In this document: positions 10,949 through 22,307 of the stretch, in pieces | Numbering within the stretch: position 1 is the stretch's first letter | Layout of the letters: every line of letters begins with the position of its first letter | NCBI GenBank assembly: GCA_018466975.1 | Contig: CM031562.1 | Location: 1,736,001 to 1,800,000, forward strand | DNA length: 64,000 bases | Direction of reading: 5' to 3' | From: Sparassis latifolia | Taxonomy: Eukaryota > Basidiomycota > Agaricomycetes > Polyporales > Sparassidaceae | Notes under the pieces: generated by a model | What the model was told of the DNA's origin: nothing | Database searches by the model: none | What the model saw: the letters and a program-made list of their open reading frames with translations, nothing else | Translations under genes and position numbers: made by a program

Positions 10949-13892
10949 CTATCCGTGTGTCAACGCATCGACGCAGATCACCCCGTCGCGTTCGCTCCAC
11001 GGATATCCCCACAGATGAAGCCACTCGCGAACGCCGGTGGCAAGGCGAGCCCGGGAGGCACCACGAGCAGGATCCTGCGTTCCCGTGTGCTTTTCTTCTC
11101 CAACGATCAAATAGGCTGCAGGACCACGTTGTCAGAACGGTCATCAACATTGAAGCACCTGTATGCTTACCCAATCCGTAAAAGTGCTCCCGCTCCAGCT
11201 ACAGGAGATAAATGTCAGCAGACCAACATAGACAAACTCATTCGCCGACTTACCGCCAGTAAGAATTGTTCCATGACCTCAGTTGCCTCCGCAGAGTGTA
11301 AACCGTGGAGGTCCAACATAACTTCGGTCCTTTCTTCTGGAGTAAGTTTCTGACTCTCTCCCCCAACAGTATGGCTCGCGATGCCCAAGCACACTCCCAG
11401 TCCTGCACCACAGAGGCGACCTCGAGCCGCTCTATCACCGTAGTCGTCCGACCACGAGGTGTCTCGAGCCCGCGCGGCCTGTTCAGCAAGCCTCGCGCGT
11501 TCTCTGACCAGCTTGCCAGCGGCGTCCACCATCTCTGCACTCATCCTGGCGTTGAGGTCGTGTCCTTCTCTGCTGAAACGCTTGGCTGCTGCACCGTCAC
11601 CTCTCCGCCACGCGTCGGCTGCTCTTGAGAGACACGCGTTGCGCGCTGCGCCTAGACGCAGTGCTCTGAAATTGAGATACGTCAACACTGCGTTGAGACA
11701 CCAAATAACAAACCGACCTCGACCGATACGCCATGTACAAGGAGTTGACAGACTCCCCAGTGGGTAACGTAGGAAGTAAACTCGCGGGCCGAAGTTTAAC
11801 GCGGGGAGACGGCTTCGGAGCTACGATAGCGGTATTGTGATGCAGGGGCTCACCAGAGGGCCCCATAGCCTCACGACGAGCCACGATCAATGCCGGATCT
11901 TTTGAAGACTGGGTCGGTGAAGCCATTTGGGGCACTATGGGTGTTGTTCTTTTCACTGCAGCAGCAAATCTTGTCCGACTAGGATCGTGATATGGACCGT
12001 CGTCGCGTCCATAGCCGAAGGCGCCTCTCTTGTTTCGCCCTGAATTGCCAGGCGCGGAGGCATAGTTCAACGTTGGGAATTCATCCGGAGAAGCACTGCG
12101 ACCTGGCTCGGATACTCCGGGATTAATCTCCGCACGAGACATCGCTTGGGTGACGCCCGATACATCAATATCCTTCGGTAGATGGTGTAGAAACTCGCAA
12201 TTTTCGCCCTTCGCGCAGGTACCACGTAGCCAAAACCGGCACAATGCCCGTTCGAGATCATGACTGTATTCAATGGCTCAGACGTCATGCAACACGTTCT
12301 CGGCAACAAGTACACTGACCTGAAGCGACAGTCGGCGCGCAAGCACTCTCCAGCCAGAAAGTACCTGCATACTCTATTACCGCCCGGTACGGGACGTCCG
12401 TTGACGTAACGCGGAGCGTTTCTAGCTGCTGATCCATTGGCATTTCCGTATCCAGCCCTTCCACCACGAACCATACCAGTTTGCCCGTCTCTTGGAATCA
12501 TCATCACTCTGTTCCCCAGGGACTGTGCTCTACCCTGAGGACCGGGAGTATGCTGAGGCCCAGGCGGGTTGACGAGAGCTCGATCTACAAGCCAGGACAT
12601 TGCACGCTCAAAATCGTACCCGTTAGTCGCCAGTGCTTCTTCCAACTCTGATGGAGCGAGCGTTGCTCCAAAGACAGAGCTGAGAACGTCGAAAGGTGTC
12701 ATGCCGTCGGTGAGCATCGCATCGGCCTCTGGATCCATGTCGGTATCACTGTCAGGGGATTGCGTTGACTGGGTCTGTGAGTGCACATCTCCGCTGTTTG
12801 ACGAATGGAAGTGAGCATCGTCTGGCATGGAGGACACAGACATCGGCGAATTAGACCAAGGCGCATCCAGATCCGTAGAGTTCACCGGGTGGAACGAGCG
12901 TGGTATGTTACTTGCCGCGAAGGGATCAAACGGATCTTCCTCGTCGTCGTGCTCGTCAGGGCGCAGAGACGAACGCAATGAACTAGGTGTGACTGCTCGC
13001 GGAAGGAGCGCGCTGTCTGGAGTCAGAGGAGCAGCAATGGCGAGTTTGGATGTGGGGCGTGACGGATTGGCCCATAGGTCTGGTGATGGTGTCTCCGCTC
13101 GAAGTGCAACTAACGAGGCAGGGTTGGACGACGCCGCGGAGAGCGGGCGAGGTATTGGCCTAAACTCTGAAGCTTTGGCATTGAGAATGCGAGGGGATGA
13201 CATAGGCGAAGATGGAAGACTAGCAGCAAATTGTGCATGGACGAACACTGGGGAAGTACTTGGAGACTCGCTCCGCGCCGTGATATACGACGAAGATTGG
13301 AGATGACCACCCAAGGGAGAAGTCAAAGGAGTGTGCGGCCTACGAAATATCATGGCCAGAGGGGAACTTGGAGCAGAATTTGGTGTGTCTGGGCGATTGG
13401 GAATGAGACGAGCAGAGTGAGTAGATGCCCTGGAGGAAGGTCGAGATATGGGTCGACGAGTTGGGGTGAGAAAGTGGAACGGGACGTTGTCTACGTCGTC
13501 CTTGTGCTTGTGCATCAGATCTAGGACATGCTGTTCGAGCTGGAGAACTGATGGATTAGCACAAGGACGTATAGAAGAGAAGGGTGCAGAGTGACCTCTT
13601 CCTCGTCCATGGACGGCCCGAAAGTCTCTTTGAGGACAGCCTTGACCTCATCCTCGTGCTCGTTATCGAGAAGAGTGGCAATCTTTGCTACGAAGGCAGA
13701 ATTCACGCGGGCATCTTCGCCTTCTGGATCGGTGTCATAGACATCTGAAGACCTATACTGTCTGGCAACCGCCAAGAGCTGCGCGCGGGTATGAGGGAAT
13801 TTTGGAGCGGATTCGTGGTGATGGTAGGCGGCACCCGAGTCGGAGAGAGAACTAGAATGCAGGGGGACGGATATGGCGGGAAGGGTGAGCAT
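10949..13892 (-). CDS. CUE-like, CCCH zinc finger and SMR domain protein
   Basis: Predicted RNA-acting protein with a C-terminal Smr domain, a fold that cleaves RNA in no-go decay factors such as yeast Cue2. Domains in order: N-terminal region (MLTLPAISVP), a Ser/Pro-rich stretch, a CUE-like helix bundle near 12575-12690 (SVFGATLAPSELEEALATNG), two CCCH zinc fingers (VCRYFLAGECLRADCRF; then CRFWLRGTCAKGENCEFLHH in the next exon), an FPTLNYA motif, the DUF1771 helical segment (AARNACLSRAADAWRRGDG, KRFSREGHDLN), and Smr with LDLHGLHSAEATEVMEQFL and, over two small 3' exons, ERFYGLAYLIVGEEKHTG. Stop TAG at 10949-10951. Exon 1 (start 13892) joins the next exon through GTCACT...TCCAG, giving DEEELEQHVLDLMHKHKDD. 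The active-site loop reads GEEKHTG rather than the usual GxGxHS. About 850 residues. Close to Cue2/N4BP2-type proteins in plan. Confidence 0.85.
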
Positions 13893-14351
13893 GGTAGAGG
13901 AGGAGGACAGGGGACACTCCCTGCATCACGAAATATTGTCGGTAACAGGTGTGTTCATCTCAATTTGGGACGAGAGCATTCTCATCCGCTTTTGGTTTCT
14001 CCTGACCCCTGCCTTTACCAAGTAGAAAATTACACTCTCATCTCGATATAAAATATTCATGCCACTGCCAATCTCATTCTCCACCCTGCAAAGCGGCAGT
14101 AGAGTCGTGTATAGACTTGTGACCTCTGCTCTGACCTTACATACACCATCGGTCCAGACCAAAAGCATATATGCCGCACGTTCTTGCCTGGCGTCTCGCA
14201 AGACTCATCTTCTGGCCAAGTATAACGTTGTTATAAGACAGACTATTGCAAGAGAAGAGCCAGAACTGTCAATATGAATGTGGGTATGAAGCAATGGAGC
14301 CGAACACGACCGCCACGACCGCCGCGGCGATATCGCGCAACGAATATCCTC
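13893..14351. other. Intergenic stretch, no gene seen
   Basis: Lies upstream of the CUE/CCCH/SMR gene and downstream of SNX41, both on the minus strand. It probably holds the promoter of the former, including TATA-like TCGATATAAAATATTCATG (about 14042-14060) in either orientation. No supported open frame or RNA gene. Confidence 0.5.
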
Positions 14352-16464
14352 TCAGCGCCCGTTTATCGTGGCCGTAGAATCTCTTCGGCCTGTTGTTGCA
14401 CCGCTGCCATTTACAACGTCATCCGTCGGCCGGTTGGGATGCTCAGGAATTTTGGCGATCTCAGCCTTCGCTTCCTCCCATGCTGCGAGATTCTGCGAGA
14501 CGTCGTCAGGTCGAAGCAGACAACCAGAAACTAGCATACTGACTTTCTTACACCAATCCCGATGGCTCCGCGCCATGCTGATGGTCATTTCCCGCAGGTC
14601 GGCGACCTTCTGCCGCTGGAAACGGTCTAGGTCTGCCTGAATTGTCGAGCTCGAGTACTTCAGGTCTTGCGCAGATAGATGCAGGGCATCTTCCAACTGT
14701 AAAAGCAGAACTACGATGAGATCAAGATTCGACACAGCTACGGAAATTACGTACCTGAGAAATAGTCTCCCTTGTCTTGGTTATGGAATTCCGCCGCGCA
14801 GTCTCTGGATCTACATCCATCATTCCGCTGAGTGTGTAAGTCAACGCATTGAGGAATCCCATTCCTGGTGCTCTCCGTCTGACCGGATTGGGGCCCGGAT
14901 GTGGAGGTAAGTAGGATGAGGAGATTTCTTCAGAACGTGGTTGCCCCTCCTCGTTGGCGGCTTCATTCACGGTGTCTCCCTCTTCCGTGCGTATTTGAGA
15001 AGCACCCAGCCTGCTCGCCCGCCCGTGACTCAGCGCCTCCTCCAGCCTCCGCGCTTCCCGCTCGCTCTTTTCCAGGTCTTCGAGCTGTTCACGCTTCGCT
15101 TCGAGCGTATCTTGGGTCATCTCGTACTGAACATGTTTCTGATGGCGGTATACAAGGAGTTTCTTGATAATTGAGGCAAATTGACTGTATTCATGCAAAG
15201 GCTCGGCCCAATCTTGCTCGAACTCTTGCAACTGCGTACACTGGAGTCTCAATAACGTGAAGTGGACGCGTCGAAGTGAATTCTTACTAAGGTAGTCGTA
15301 GACATGTACGTTGCGTCGATGGCTTGTCCCGTCTTCTCGATAGCGGATGATAACTGGCCCGTCTCGTTGAGACTGAAACCATTGAGTGTCGCGCCGAGCT
15401 CCGCGTGGTCCTGAGCAGACTCTGACCACCTCTTCATAGTTCGCCGAGTCACCTTCTCCATCGGCCCACTTAGGTGGGCCGCGAATTTGTTGGTGAAGCT
15501 TTCTGAGTCTATAAAACGCTGGTCTGGTCGTCGCAGGGGATGCGCCGCAGATGGGTTTGGTAGCGCAGCATACGCCGCGGTGGCATTCTGATCCGTAGGG
15601 TTGTGGGAAGGTGCCTTGAGAATGTTCTTCGGCAGCAATGATAGTGGAGGAGAGTGCAAGACCTCTGCCTGCGATCATTGTGCAGGTATGAGATAAGGCG
15701 AACGATATCAGTGTTAGAGACATACCCATGAGACCTCCCCATCCAGGAACCTATGGAAGACATGCTCATTGGAGAGAATGGGATGCCGCGCAATCCGGTT
15801 GAGGAATGTCTGCAGCATCCGTTTACGTCGAGCGATCATGGCTGCGTCCTCCTTCGCCTTGGCTTGCTTCACGGCATAATCTCCTATTGTTTGCTTCGAG
15901 GGTATCGGAGGTATTATGAGTGTCGGATACAGCTTGACGAGATTGGACCTGAGGGATTCAAATTCCGAATATCGGTGGTATGCTATAGCAGTCTGTTTAC
16001 CAGAGCTCAGAACGATGTGAGAGGCGCTAAGGCGAGGAGCCTACCCCAGCTTGTATGACATAGGTGATGTACGGTGTCGACGAGTTGAGAGTGGTCTTCT
16101 GTGCATCTGTGATCTAGGCAAAGTGGTGAATATTATGAACTCGCCCAATCCTAAGGTGACGATATCGATATTCGAGCATGTCCGCACGTACCAGCACCTC
16201 CACATCTTCGCCTGAGTGCAGCCATTGGTCCCGGATGCAACAGAAATCGCTCTTGAACGCCTGCGGCTGCCTGTGAGACCCCGACGAAGGAAACGTGGGA
16301 CGCTTCTCTGGCGACGGTGATGTCGGAGGGGAAGCTAGCACGCGAGCTGGAGCGGGAGACGGTGACGAAGGCTCGGACAGGGTAACTTTTGAAGTGGAGG
16401 ATGAGTCTGAGTGTATTCGGTCCGGCTCGATCTCAAAAGGGTTCTCGTCTTCGAACGGCTCCAT
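14352..16464 (-). CDS. SNX41: PX-BAR sorting nexin, Snx41/Atg20 type
   Basis: Phosphoinositide-binding sorting nexin acting in endosome-to-Golgi recycling and selective autophagy. The start at 16464 opens an acidic leader (MEPFEDENPFEIEPD) with a DENPF motif. The PX domain spans several short exons: EVL joins ITDAQKTTLNSSTPYITYVI across a GTACGT...CCTAG intron, then YSEFESLRSNLVKLYPTLII, IPPIPSKQTIGDYAVKQAKA, RRKRMLQTFLNRIARHPIL. The C-terminal half is a BAR-like coiled coil (DSESFTNKFAAHLSGPMEKV, EYSQFASIIKKLLVYRHQK, AKREQLEDLEKSEREARRLE) interrupted by a low-complexity insertion, as in Snx41. The last exon ends TGRRDSTATINGR. Length about 600 residues. Snx41 and Atg20 are paralogues in yeast; many fungi carry one gene, so I cannot choose between names with certainty. 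Confidence 0.88.
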
Positions 16465-16946
16465 TACGACACGACGCTGTATAGCACGTAGTAGAAACCG
16501 GTCAGGGGGTGCGGGGAGCGTGAACTCACGGACGGTGAACAGTGGACAGTGGAGTCGGACGTTGGTCGTGAGCGCCCAGCCACCGCAGTTCTGTCCGTCA
16601 CGCGCGCGCGTACCTCGCGATCGGGCATCTCGACCACCTCACGATGCAAACGTTCAAAAAACGGTCATCAATATTCGTCAGTAATGCAGGTACATACAGC
16701 TTTGCAATCGATAGCCATGAGGCGTAGCAAGTTCGGGAACACAGTGAGGAAATTAACAAATATTGGTGGTGAGACAAGAAATGCGAAGGGGCAATTGGTG
16801 GACACCAGGAAAGACTTCGACTGTAACGAGTGACGGTTATAAAAAAAATGGTGGGTCATGCGGCAGAAATACAACGAGTAAACACCACGATATTGCGGAT
16901 AAGGAGAACATCGACGAAACAAATACTTATGCGTCACGACTGATTT
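16465..16946. other. Intergenic stretch between SNX41 and an acidic protein gene
   Basis: Contains the SNX41 promoter on the minus strand and the 3' end of the next gene. Composition drops in GC towards 16,700-16,950, with a run of A at 16843-16850. No supported gene. Confidence 0.5.
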
Positions 16947-19846
16947 TTACACGCTGCAGGGCGATGTGTTTGAACCGGCGAAATGTCCAGTGCGTTGCAT
17001 TGAGCTCGACGAACGAGATTTGTAATTGGCATGGTGTGCGCGATACAGATGCTGCTGGCGAGGCGGTAGCGGTTTGCTCATCATCTTCCGCTTGAGCATG
17101 GCCTTCTCCCGCCTCAGCTCCTTCTTCGTCTTGTTGCTGTGCGTATGGTTGAGCGACGAATGCGACATGCGCGGACTTGAGGACGTTGGAGTCCTGTCAC
17201 CATCGCGGCTGAGAGGGAAGGGGAAGGGGGGCAGCATTGCTCCGTTCGTCCCCTTGGCTTTCGAGCGCTTCCGGGACGAACATGACGTCGGCGACTTCTT
17301 GTCACTTGCTCTCGTATTTGTGAGCATGGCACCGCCGATCATGGTGCTCATACCGCCATAGGCACCGAGACCAGTGTCTGAGCTCGGTGCATCGTTGATG
17401 ACAGAGCCCACGACCGTCTCGCGAGTCCTCCGGAACGTCGCCATCGGGATGCGGTCCCAGCGACTGAGGCTCTGTATGTGATTCCCACCGACCGAACCTT
17501 CCGTTGACGTTAACTGCTCGAGGGGCAAGTCACAGTCGTCGACATCCGAGTCCAGGAAGGAAGAGTCTAGAACGTCGTCAAGATCGATGACGTCGGTGGA
17601 CGAAAGTTCTGACGACTGCAACTGGGACTGCGACATATTTTCGTCAGAGGAATGAACCGAAGAATGTATCGAGTCTACAAGGGCGTTGGCCTAGAAGAAA
17701 AACACGTCAGTTCTGGAAGACGTTTCAAACATGTTTAACTCACTGTATCCGGGCCAAGCTCATTGCTCCCCTGCTCCCTCGCATCGCAACGTCGACTTGA
17801 CTGCTTGGATCTGGGGAAAGGACTCGGAACGATACCGCCCTTTCCATCGATGACGGCACAAGCTTGGAGATTCTCTGCAGCAGCGACGAACTCGCCCATA
17901 ATCGGTACAGGAGCTGAACGTCTAGCAGTCTTCGATGACTTTCTACCCTTGTCCATCTCAATTTCATCCAAGTCGTCCATTGAGATCTTGGCCGTAAGGA
18001 TGTCTGCAGGCGTAGGTGCAGGAGAACTCTGGTGAGCGGAGAACGACGCAAGAGCAATACGCATGCTCTCGGAAGCATTTGGCGGTGCACGCGGAGGCGT
18101 ACTAGGAGTCTGACCCAAGGTGGACAGAGGATCGATGGCGGAGACCGTGCTTGGCCAGCGGAAAAGCATCATAGCACGAGGATTCGGCAAACCGTCAGAA
18201 TCCACGAGCTCATCTTCGGTCGTTTCTCCGTCGGACTCCTCGAGAAGTATCTTGTCCGCGGTTGTGGACTCGTCCTCGTCATACCGGCGAGAGTTTTCCA
18301 CTAGAGGGAGCATCTCCACGTCTCCATCTGGAGGCCCTACCCCGAAGCCAATATCCATGGCGCTCTGCGGTCGGCTGTTCGTGAAAAGAACCTGGCCATC
18401 CCAACCGAACGACAAGTTGTCGAGCCCAAGCCCAAACTCGAACTCGCCATTCGAGCGACGGAAGCTGACTGTAGGGTCAATGTCCATCAGCCGCAGTGCG
18501 TCCTCTTCGTCGACGGACAAGGAGCTTCCCAAATCGACGTCCGAAGCAGTATCAGAAGCATTGTCATCGTGCTGTGCAGGTGAGGGTGAGTCGGAATCCG
18601 AAGAACCGTCAAGATTCGCGAAAAACAGGTCCGCGTCAAACGAAGACTCCTCGTCCTCGTCGTCACTCCAGCCTACACCGCGGAAGCTGACGCCAAGCCT
18701 GCCGTCATTTTCGTCCGCATCTTGCACTAGCCCTTCTCCCTCTATGTCTGCCTCGACATTTTCATCGTCGTCGTCATCATCATCGTTGATGTCTTCACCG
18801 GCACTGTCATCTTCGTCGTCGCTGCTTTCACCGGTGTCCATGTCTGCGTCGTCCTCATCCGCACTCACGCTCTTCTTCCTGGGACGTATCTCCCAGGCAT
18901 TACCATTAACATGCTCGCGTCTTTTCTGTGGCCCATCGTTACCCAGCAGCTGTCTGGGTTGCGCCCTCGCATTCTCCTCGCGCATCAGGAAGTGGGTCTC
19001 CGACTCTATCTCGGAGTCTAATGACGACAACTCTGAGTCAGAGGCGGACGACTCAGACGAGGTCGTTTGCAGGGACGTGGACTCTGCTGAAATGAATGTT
19101 GGGAAGCCGTCATCGCTGTAATTCTTCGGCGGCACAACCAGGTTTTTCCGGACGTTAGCAGAGGTAGGGAGCCTCCCGGTTGTGGTTTTGCCCTTGGATT
19201 TCTTGTTGTTCGCTCCAGAGACTGCTTTTCTCTTGACAGGGTTGTACCTGGCGGTCGCACTGCCATGCGCGGGAGCTACACTTCCACCTGCGGGTTGCGA
19301 ATAAGCCTGTCCGCCATTGACGTACGTGACGATACCGCTGTCGGTCACGCCCTGAGACGCAGGCAACGCTGCCTTGGCTGCTCCCCGGGCAGCAACGACG
19401 CGCTTGGGGGGACGGCACCGGCGTTTGGCAGCAGTATCCTGCATACCGCGCGCTGCGTTTTGAGACGCGGTGTGACTGTTGGTGGCTAGCGCAGCATCTG
19501 ATGGCTCGGGAGCGAAGGACGTGTGAGTACCGCCGAGATCGGAGTGGTCCGCAGTGTGGTGCTTGCGGAACTTGAGATTTGGAGGCAGGGTAAGCTTGAT
19601 CTTGAGGCTCTGCGAGCCAGCGGTCGGTACTGGCGGGGGGGTCACGACCGAGCCGACGGAAGAAGAGATAGAGGGAACTGAAGGTGATACGATGCTGTTT
19701 CTGGCGGGGCGTGAGAGAGCAGACCTGCTCCGGCAAGTACACTCGCTCTCGCATACAGGACATATATCGTCCTCGTCGTCCTCCTCCTGAGGAAGAGAGT
19801 TCACGCCTCCGACGGCGCCTATAATATGGGGATGAGAAGACGGCAT
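16947..19846 (-). CDS. Large acidic, low-complexity nuclear-type protein
   Basis: I do not recognise a named family. Two exons, 17744-19846 and 16947-17690, are joined by a 53-nt intron (GTGAGT donor, TTCTAG acceptor) giving PDT-ANALVDS in frame; total about 948 residues. Near the N-terminus is a small cysteine cluster, DDICPVCESECTCRSR, that could bind one zinc ion. A basic segment follows (AAKRRCRPPKRVVAARGAA, VKRKAVSGANNKKSKGKTT), which looks like a nuclear localisation signal or AT-hook region. The middle is extremely acidic (about 18,640-18,880, runs of Asp and Glu), then comes an ordered patch (FEFGLGLDNLSFGWDGQVLF) and a TPPRAPPNASESMRIAL segment. The C-terminal end has a Lys/Arg helix (KKELRREKAMLKRKMMSKPL). 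Nuclear, chromatin-linked role is inferred from composition only. Confidence 0.75.
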
Positions 19847-20381
19847 TGGGGGAGTCTGTTGCTTTGGGTGATCTGCAGGAAGTAATGAATACCATCGTGC
19901 AGAAGATAATCATGCTGAACGCAGACGGTCGTGCACCCATGCACGGGAGACGCGAGGACTCAGACTCATGTTTATTATGATCAAAGGAGATAGAGTACTA
20001 CCAGGCACGGAATCGTACGTTGGGTGACGGATGAGAGGGCGAAAGTCCGGCGAAAGATGTCGGAAGAAAGAGGAAAAAAAAGAGAGACGCACCGGAGAAC
20101 GATAATTTTTTGGCCATGATTTACAGGATATGAACATCTGGCGAGCGGGTGGAAATCCAGGATGGGCAGCGAGGCCGAGTAGAGGAGATGAGGGGAGAGG
20201 ACAAGAGACGGGATCGTTCGCAACCGAAGCTGAGACGCGATGACTTTCTCGCTCGCGTGCCCATCACGATCACACGCCTCGCCATGTCCGCACCTTGCCT
20301 TAGCTCCAGTCTGCCGTCCCTTTTTCTCCACATTTGTTTTCTCCTTTCTCTCATTCCTTTGCTCTCTCCTCACCGTCTAAC
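19847..20381. promoter_or_regulatory. Divergent promoter region, acidic protein gene / BFR2
   Basis: A 535-bp spacer between start codons at 19846 (minus) and 20382 (plus). The BFR2 side is strongly pyrimidine-rich (about 20325-20380), as is common just upstream of basidiomycete starts. No gene supported inside. Confidence 0.45.
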
Positions 20382-22135
20382 ATGTCGCGTACGTCCTTCT
20401 CTCTCTCTCTACCACCACCAAACACTCGTCTAACCCGCGTCCCACAGGCCTCTCACTCGCCCAGCAGCTTGCCGAGCTTGCTGAACCAACTCCCCTCGGT
20501 ACGTACGGTCCTGTCCTCGTGTACTTTGTACTCAATTCATGCGACGCGATAATCAGACCTTGATCCTGAAGATGTCCACGCAGGCATCCTCCCTGAAGAT
20601 CTATCGGCTATCGATGACTCTGCTGCGAGGGAGCACTATGTCGATGTCGCGTGAGCCCTTCCGCCAGACACCCCCGCTGACACGCTCAACCCCAGCACCC
20701 CAGGCCGTCTGCGCTTCGCAGACTCCAAGAGAGTGTGTCTGACCCCAAGTACCTCGGCATCCGCACCACTCGCAAACAGCTCTACGAAGACCTCGACCAA
20801 GAGCCTGAAAGCGAGCACGAGGAGGAGCTGCCCGACGAGTCGGTGTCGGGTAAGGATGACGACCAAAATGAAATTCCCTCAGAGGAAGAGGAACCAGAAC
20901 TGAATGACGGCCAGGACGGCAGTTCTAGCCATGAGGGCCCTCCCAACGGTCCAGATGCTGCGCAGTCGGACACGTCTTATGCCCAGCCGGTACATGAGTC
21001 TCAAGAGATCGGGGACCTTGCGTCAGCTCTACGCAAAACGCGCGAGGGCGATCTCAAGAAAGGCAAGGCCGTTGCGCGCCAGCTTGTTCGTAATTTCTCT
21101 GCGTGGTCTCGTGTCTTCCCAGTCATCCATTCACCCCCCCCGCATTAGGTTCTGTGGGATGCCCTCCTGGATGCGCGCATACAACTGCAAAAGGCCGTGA
21201 GTGCCACTAATAGATTACCCACCGTGCGTACACACTTTTACCATCGGTTCGCTGCTGCCAGAATTGATTCACCACCATCGATCAGGCTGCCCATTTATCG
21301 GATTTTGTCCGCCATCCATCTGCCCGCGAGGCGCTTGACAGCATGCTGGAAGAAGCCGCCGTGCTCTCCGAAGACTTGTTTAAGCTCCAAGAGGTACGTC
21401 CCCGTTGCACCGGCTGCACACTGATATGAAGTCCCCGTATCACAGGGTCTTCTAGAATCCAACGAATCGATACATGCCCCCCCGCGTAAGCGGCAGAAGA
21501 CGGGGCACGACCACACCACGCCCGAGGAATACTCTGACCGCTTCGCAGACCTATCCGAAGCGGCGTCGGCCCTGGAAGCGGCGTACCACTCTCATGTCGT
21601 GACCACTCTTGGAAAGTGGTCCGCCAAGGTGCAAGCTGTTGCGCCCAACGTCCTACTCGGCAATCGGAACGCGTTCAACAAAGACGACAAGGGCAAGGCC
21701 AGCGTGGTGTCCGTCATCGACGATACCCTCCGCAACGACGGGGGCAAGCTGCTCAGCCGGACGAGAACGCCGCGGGGCAAGAACCAGCGGTTGCGTGCGG
21801 CCCCAACGGAAATGGATGACGCCGACGGTCCCCAGGACGATGAAGACGCTGAGATATTCGATGACACCGACTTCTACCAGCAGCTCCTGCGCGACGTCAT
21901 CCGAGCGCGCGGCGGTAACGATAACGGGGTGGAACAGGACTGGATGGCGCAGCAGCGGGAGGGCAAAGCGCGTCGGAAGATGCGCATCGACACCAAGGCC
22001 AGCAAGGGCAGAAAACTGCGGTATGAAGTACACGCTAAATTGCAGAACTATATGGTACCCGTCCCAGTTGCTCACGGAGACTGGCACGAGGAGCAGATCG
22101 ATGCGTTATTTAGTTCACTACTCGGTGCAGCATAA
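20382..22135 (+). CDS. BFR2: Ribosome biogenesis factor Bfr2/AATF
   Basis: Nucleolar protein of the small-subunit processome, homologous to human AATF/Che-1 and yeast Bfr2. Start ATG 20382: only seven bases, then a GTACGT intron; next exon gives RLSLAQQLAELAEPTPLD, then LDPEDVHAGILPEDLSAIDD, EHYVDVAPSALRRLQESVSD and PKYLGIRTTRKQLYEDL. A long acidic stretch follows (SEHEEELPDESVSGKDDDQN), then WDALLDARIQLQKAVSATNR, DFVRHPSAREALDSMLEEAA and LSEDLFKLQE. The last exon carries the conserved C-terminal domain: DDTDFYQQLLRDVIRARGG, KMRIDTKASKGRKLRYEVH, KLQNYMVPVPV and IDALFSSLLG. At least seven exons; several junctions fall inside codons but all keep the frame. Predicted length about 500 residues. 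It converges on POL3 with 172 bp between stops. Confidence 0.9.
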
Positions 22136-22307
22136 TTTGCTCGTAACCATCGGTCTAGAGCGACGAGAATTATGATTCTGTTACAAGCTATTGCTGAAGT
22201 ATTGCGTGCATATACGAGGAAAGCAGAACCAAAGCGGCTAAAGTGGTATCTACAGTATACATGATGGTGGTATAACTTACATGCCCAACGTCCGAGGGTA
22301 GAATGCA

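Noticed and set aside
12827..13306. Plus-strand ORFs inside the CUE/CCCH/SMR, acidic-protein, MET5 and ERG7 genes
   Set aside because: They mirror GC-rich coding sequence on the other frame or strand and have no family support.
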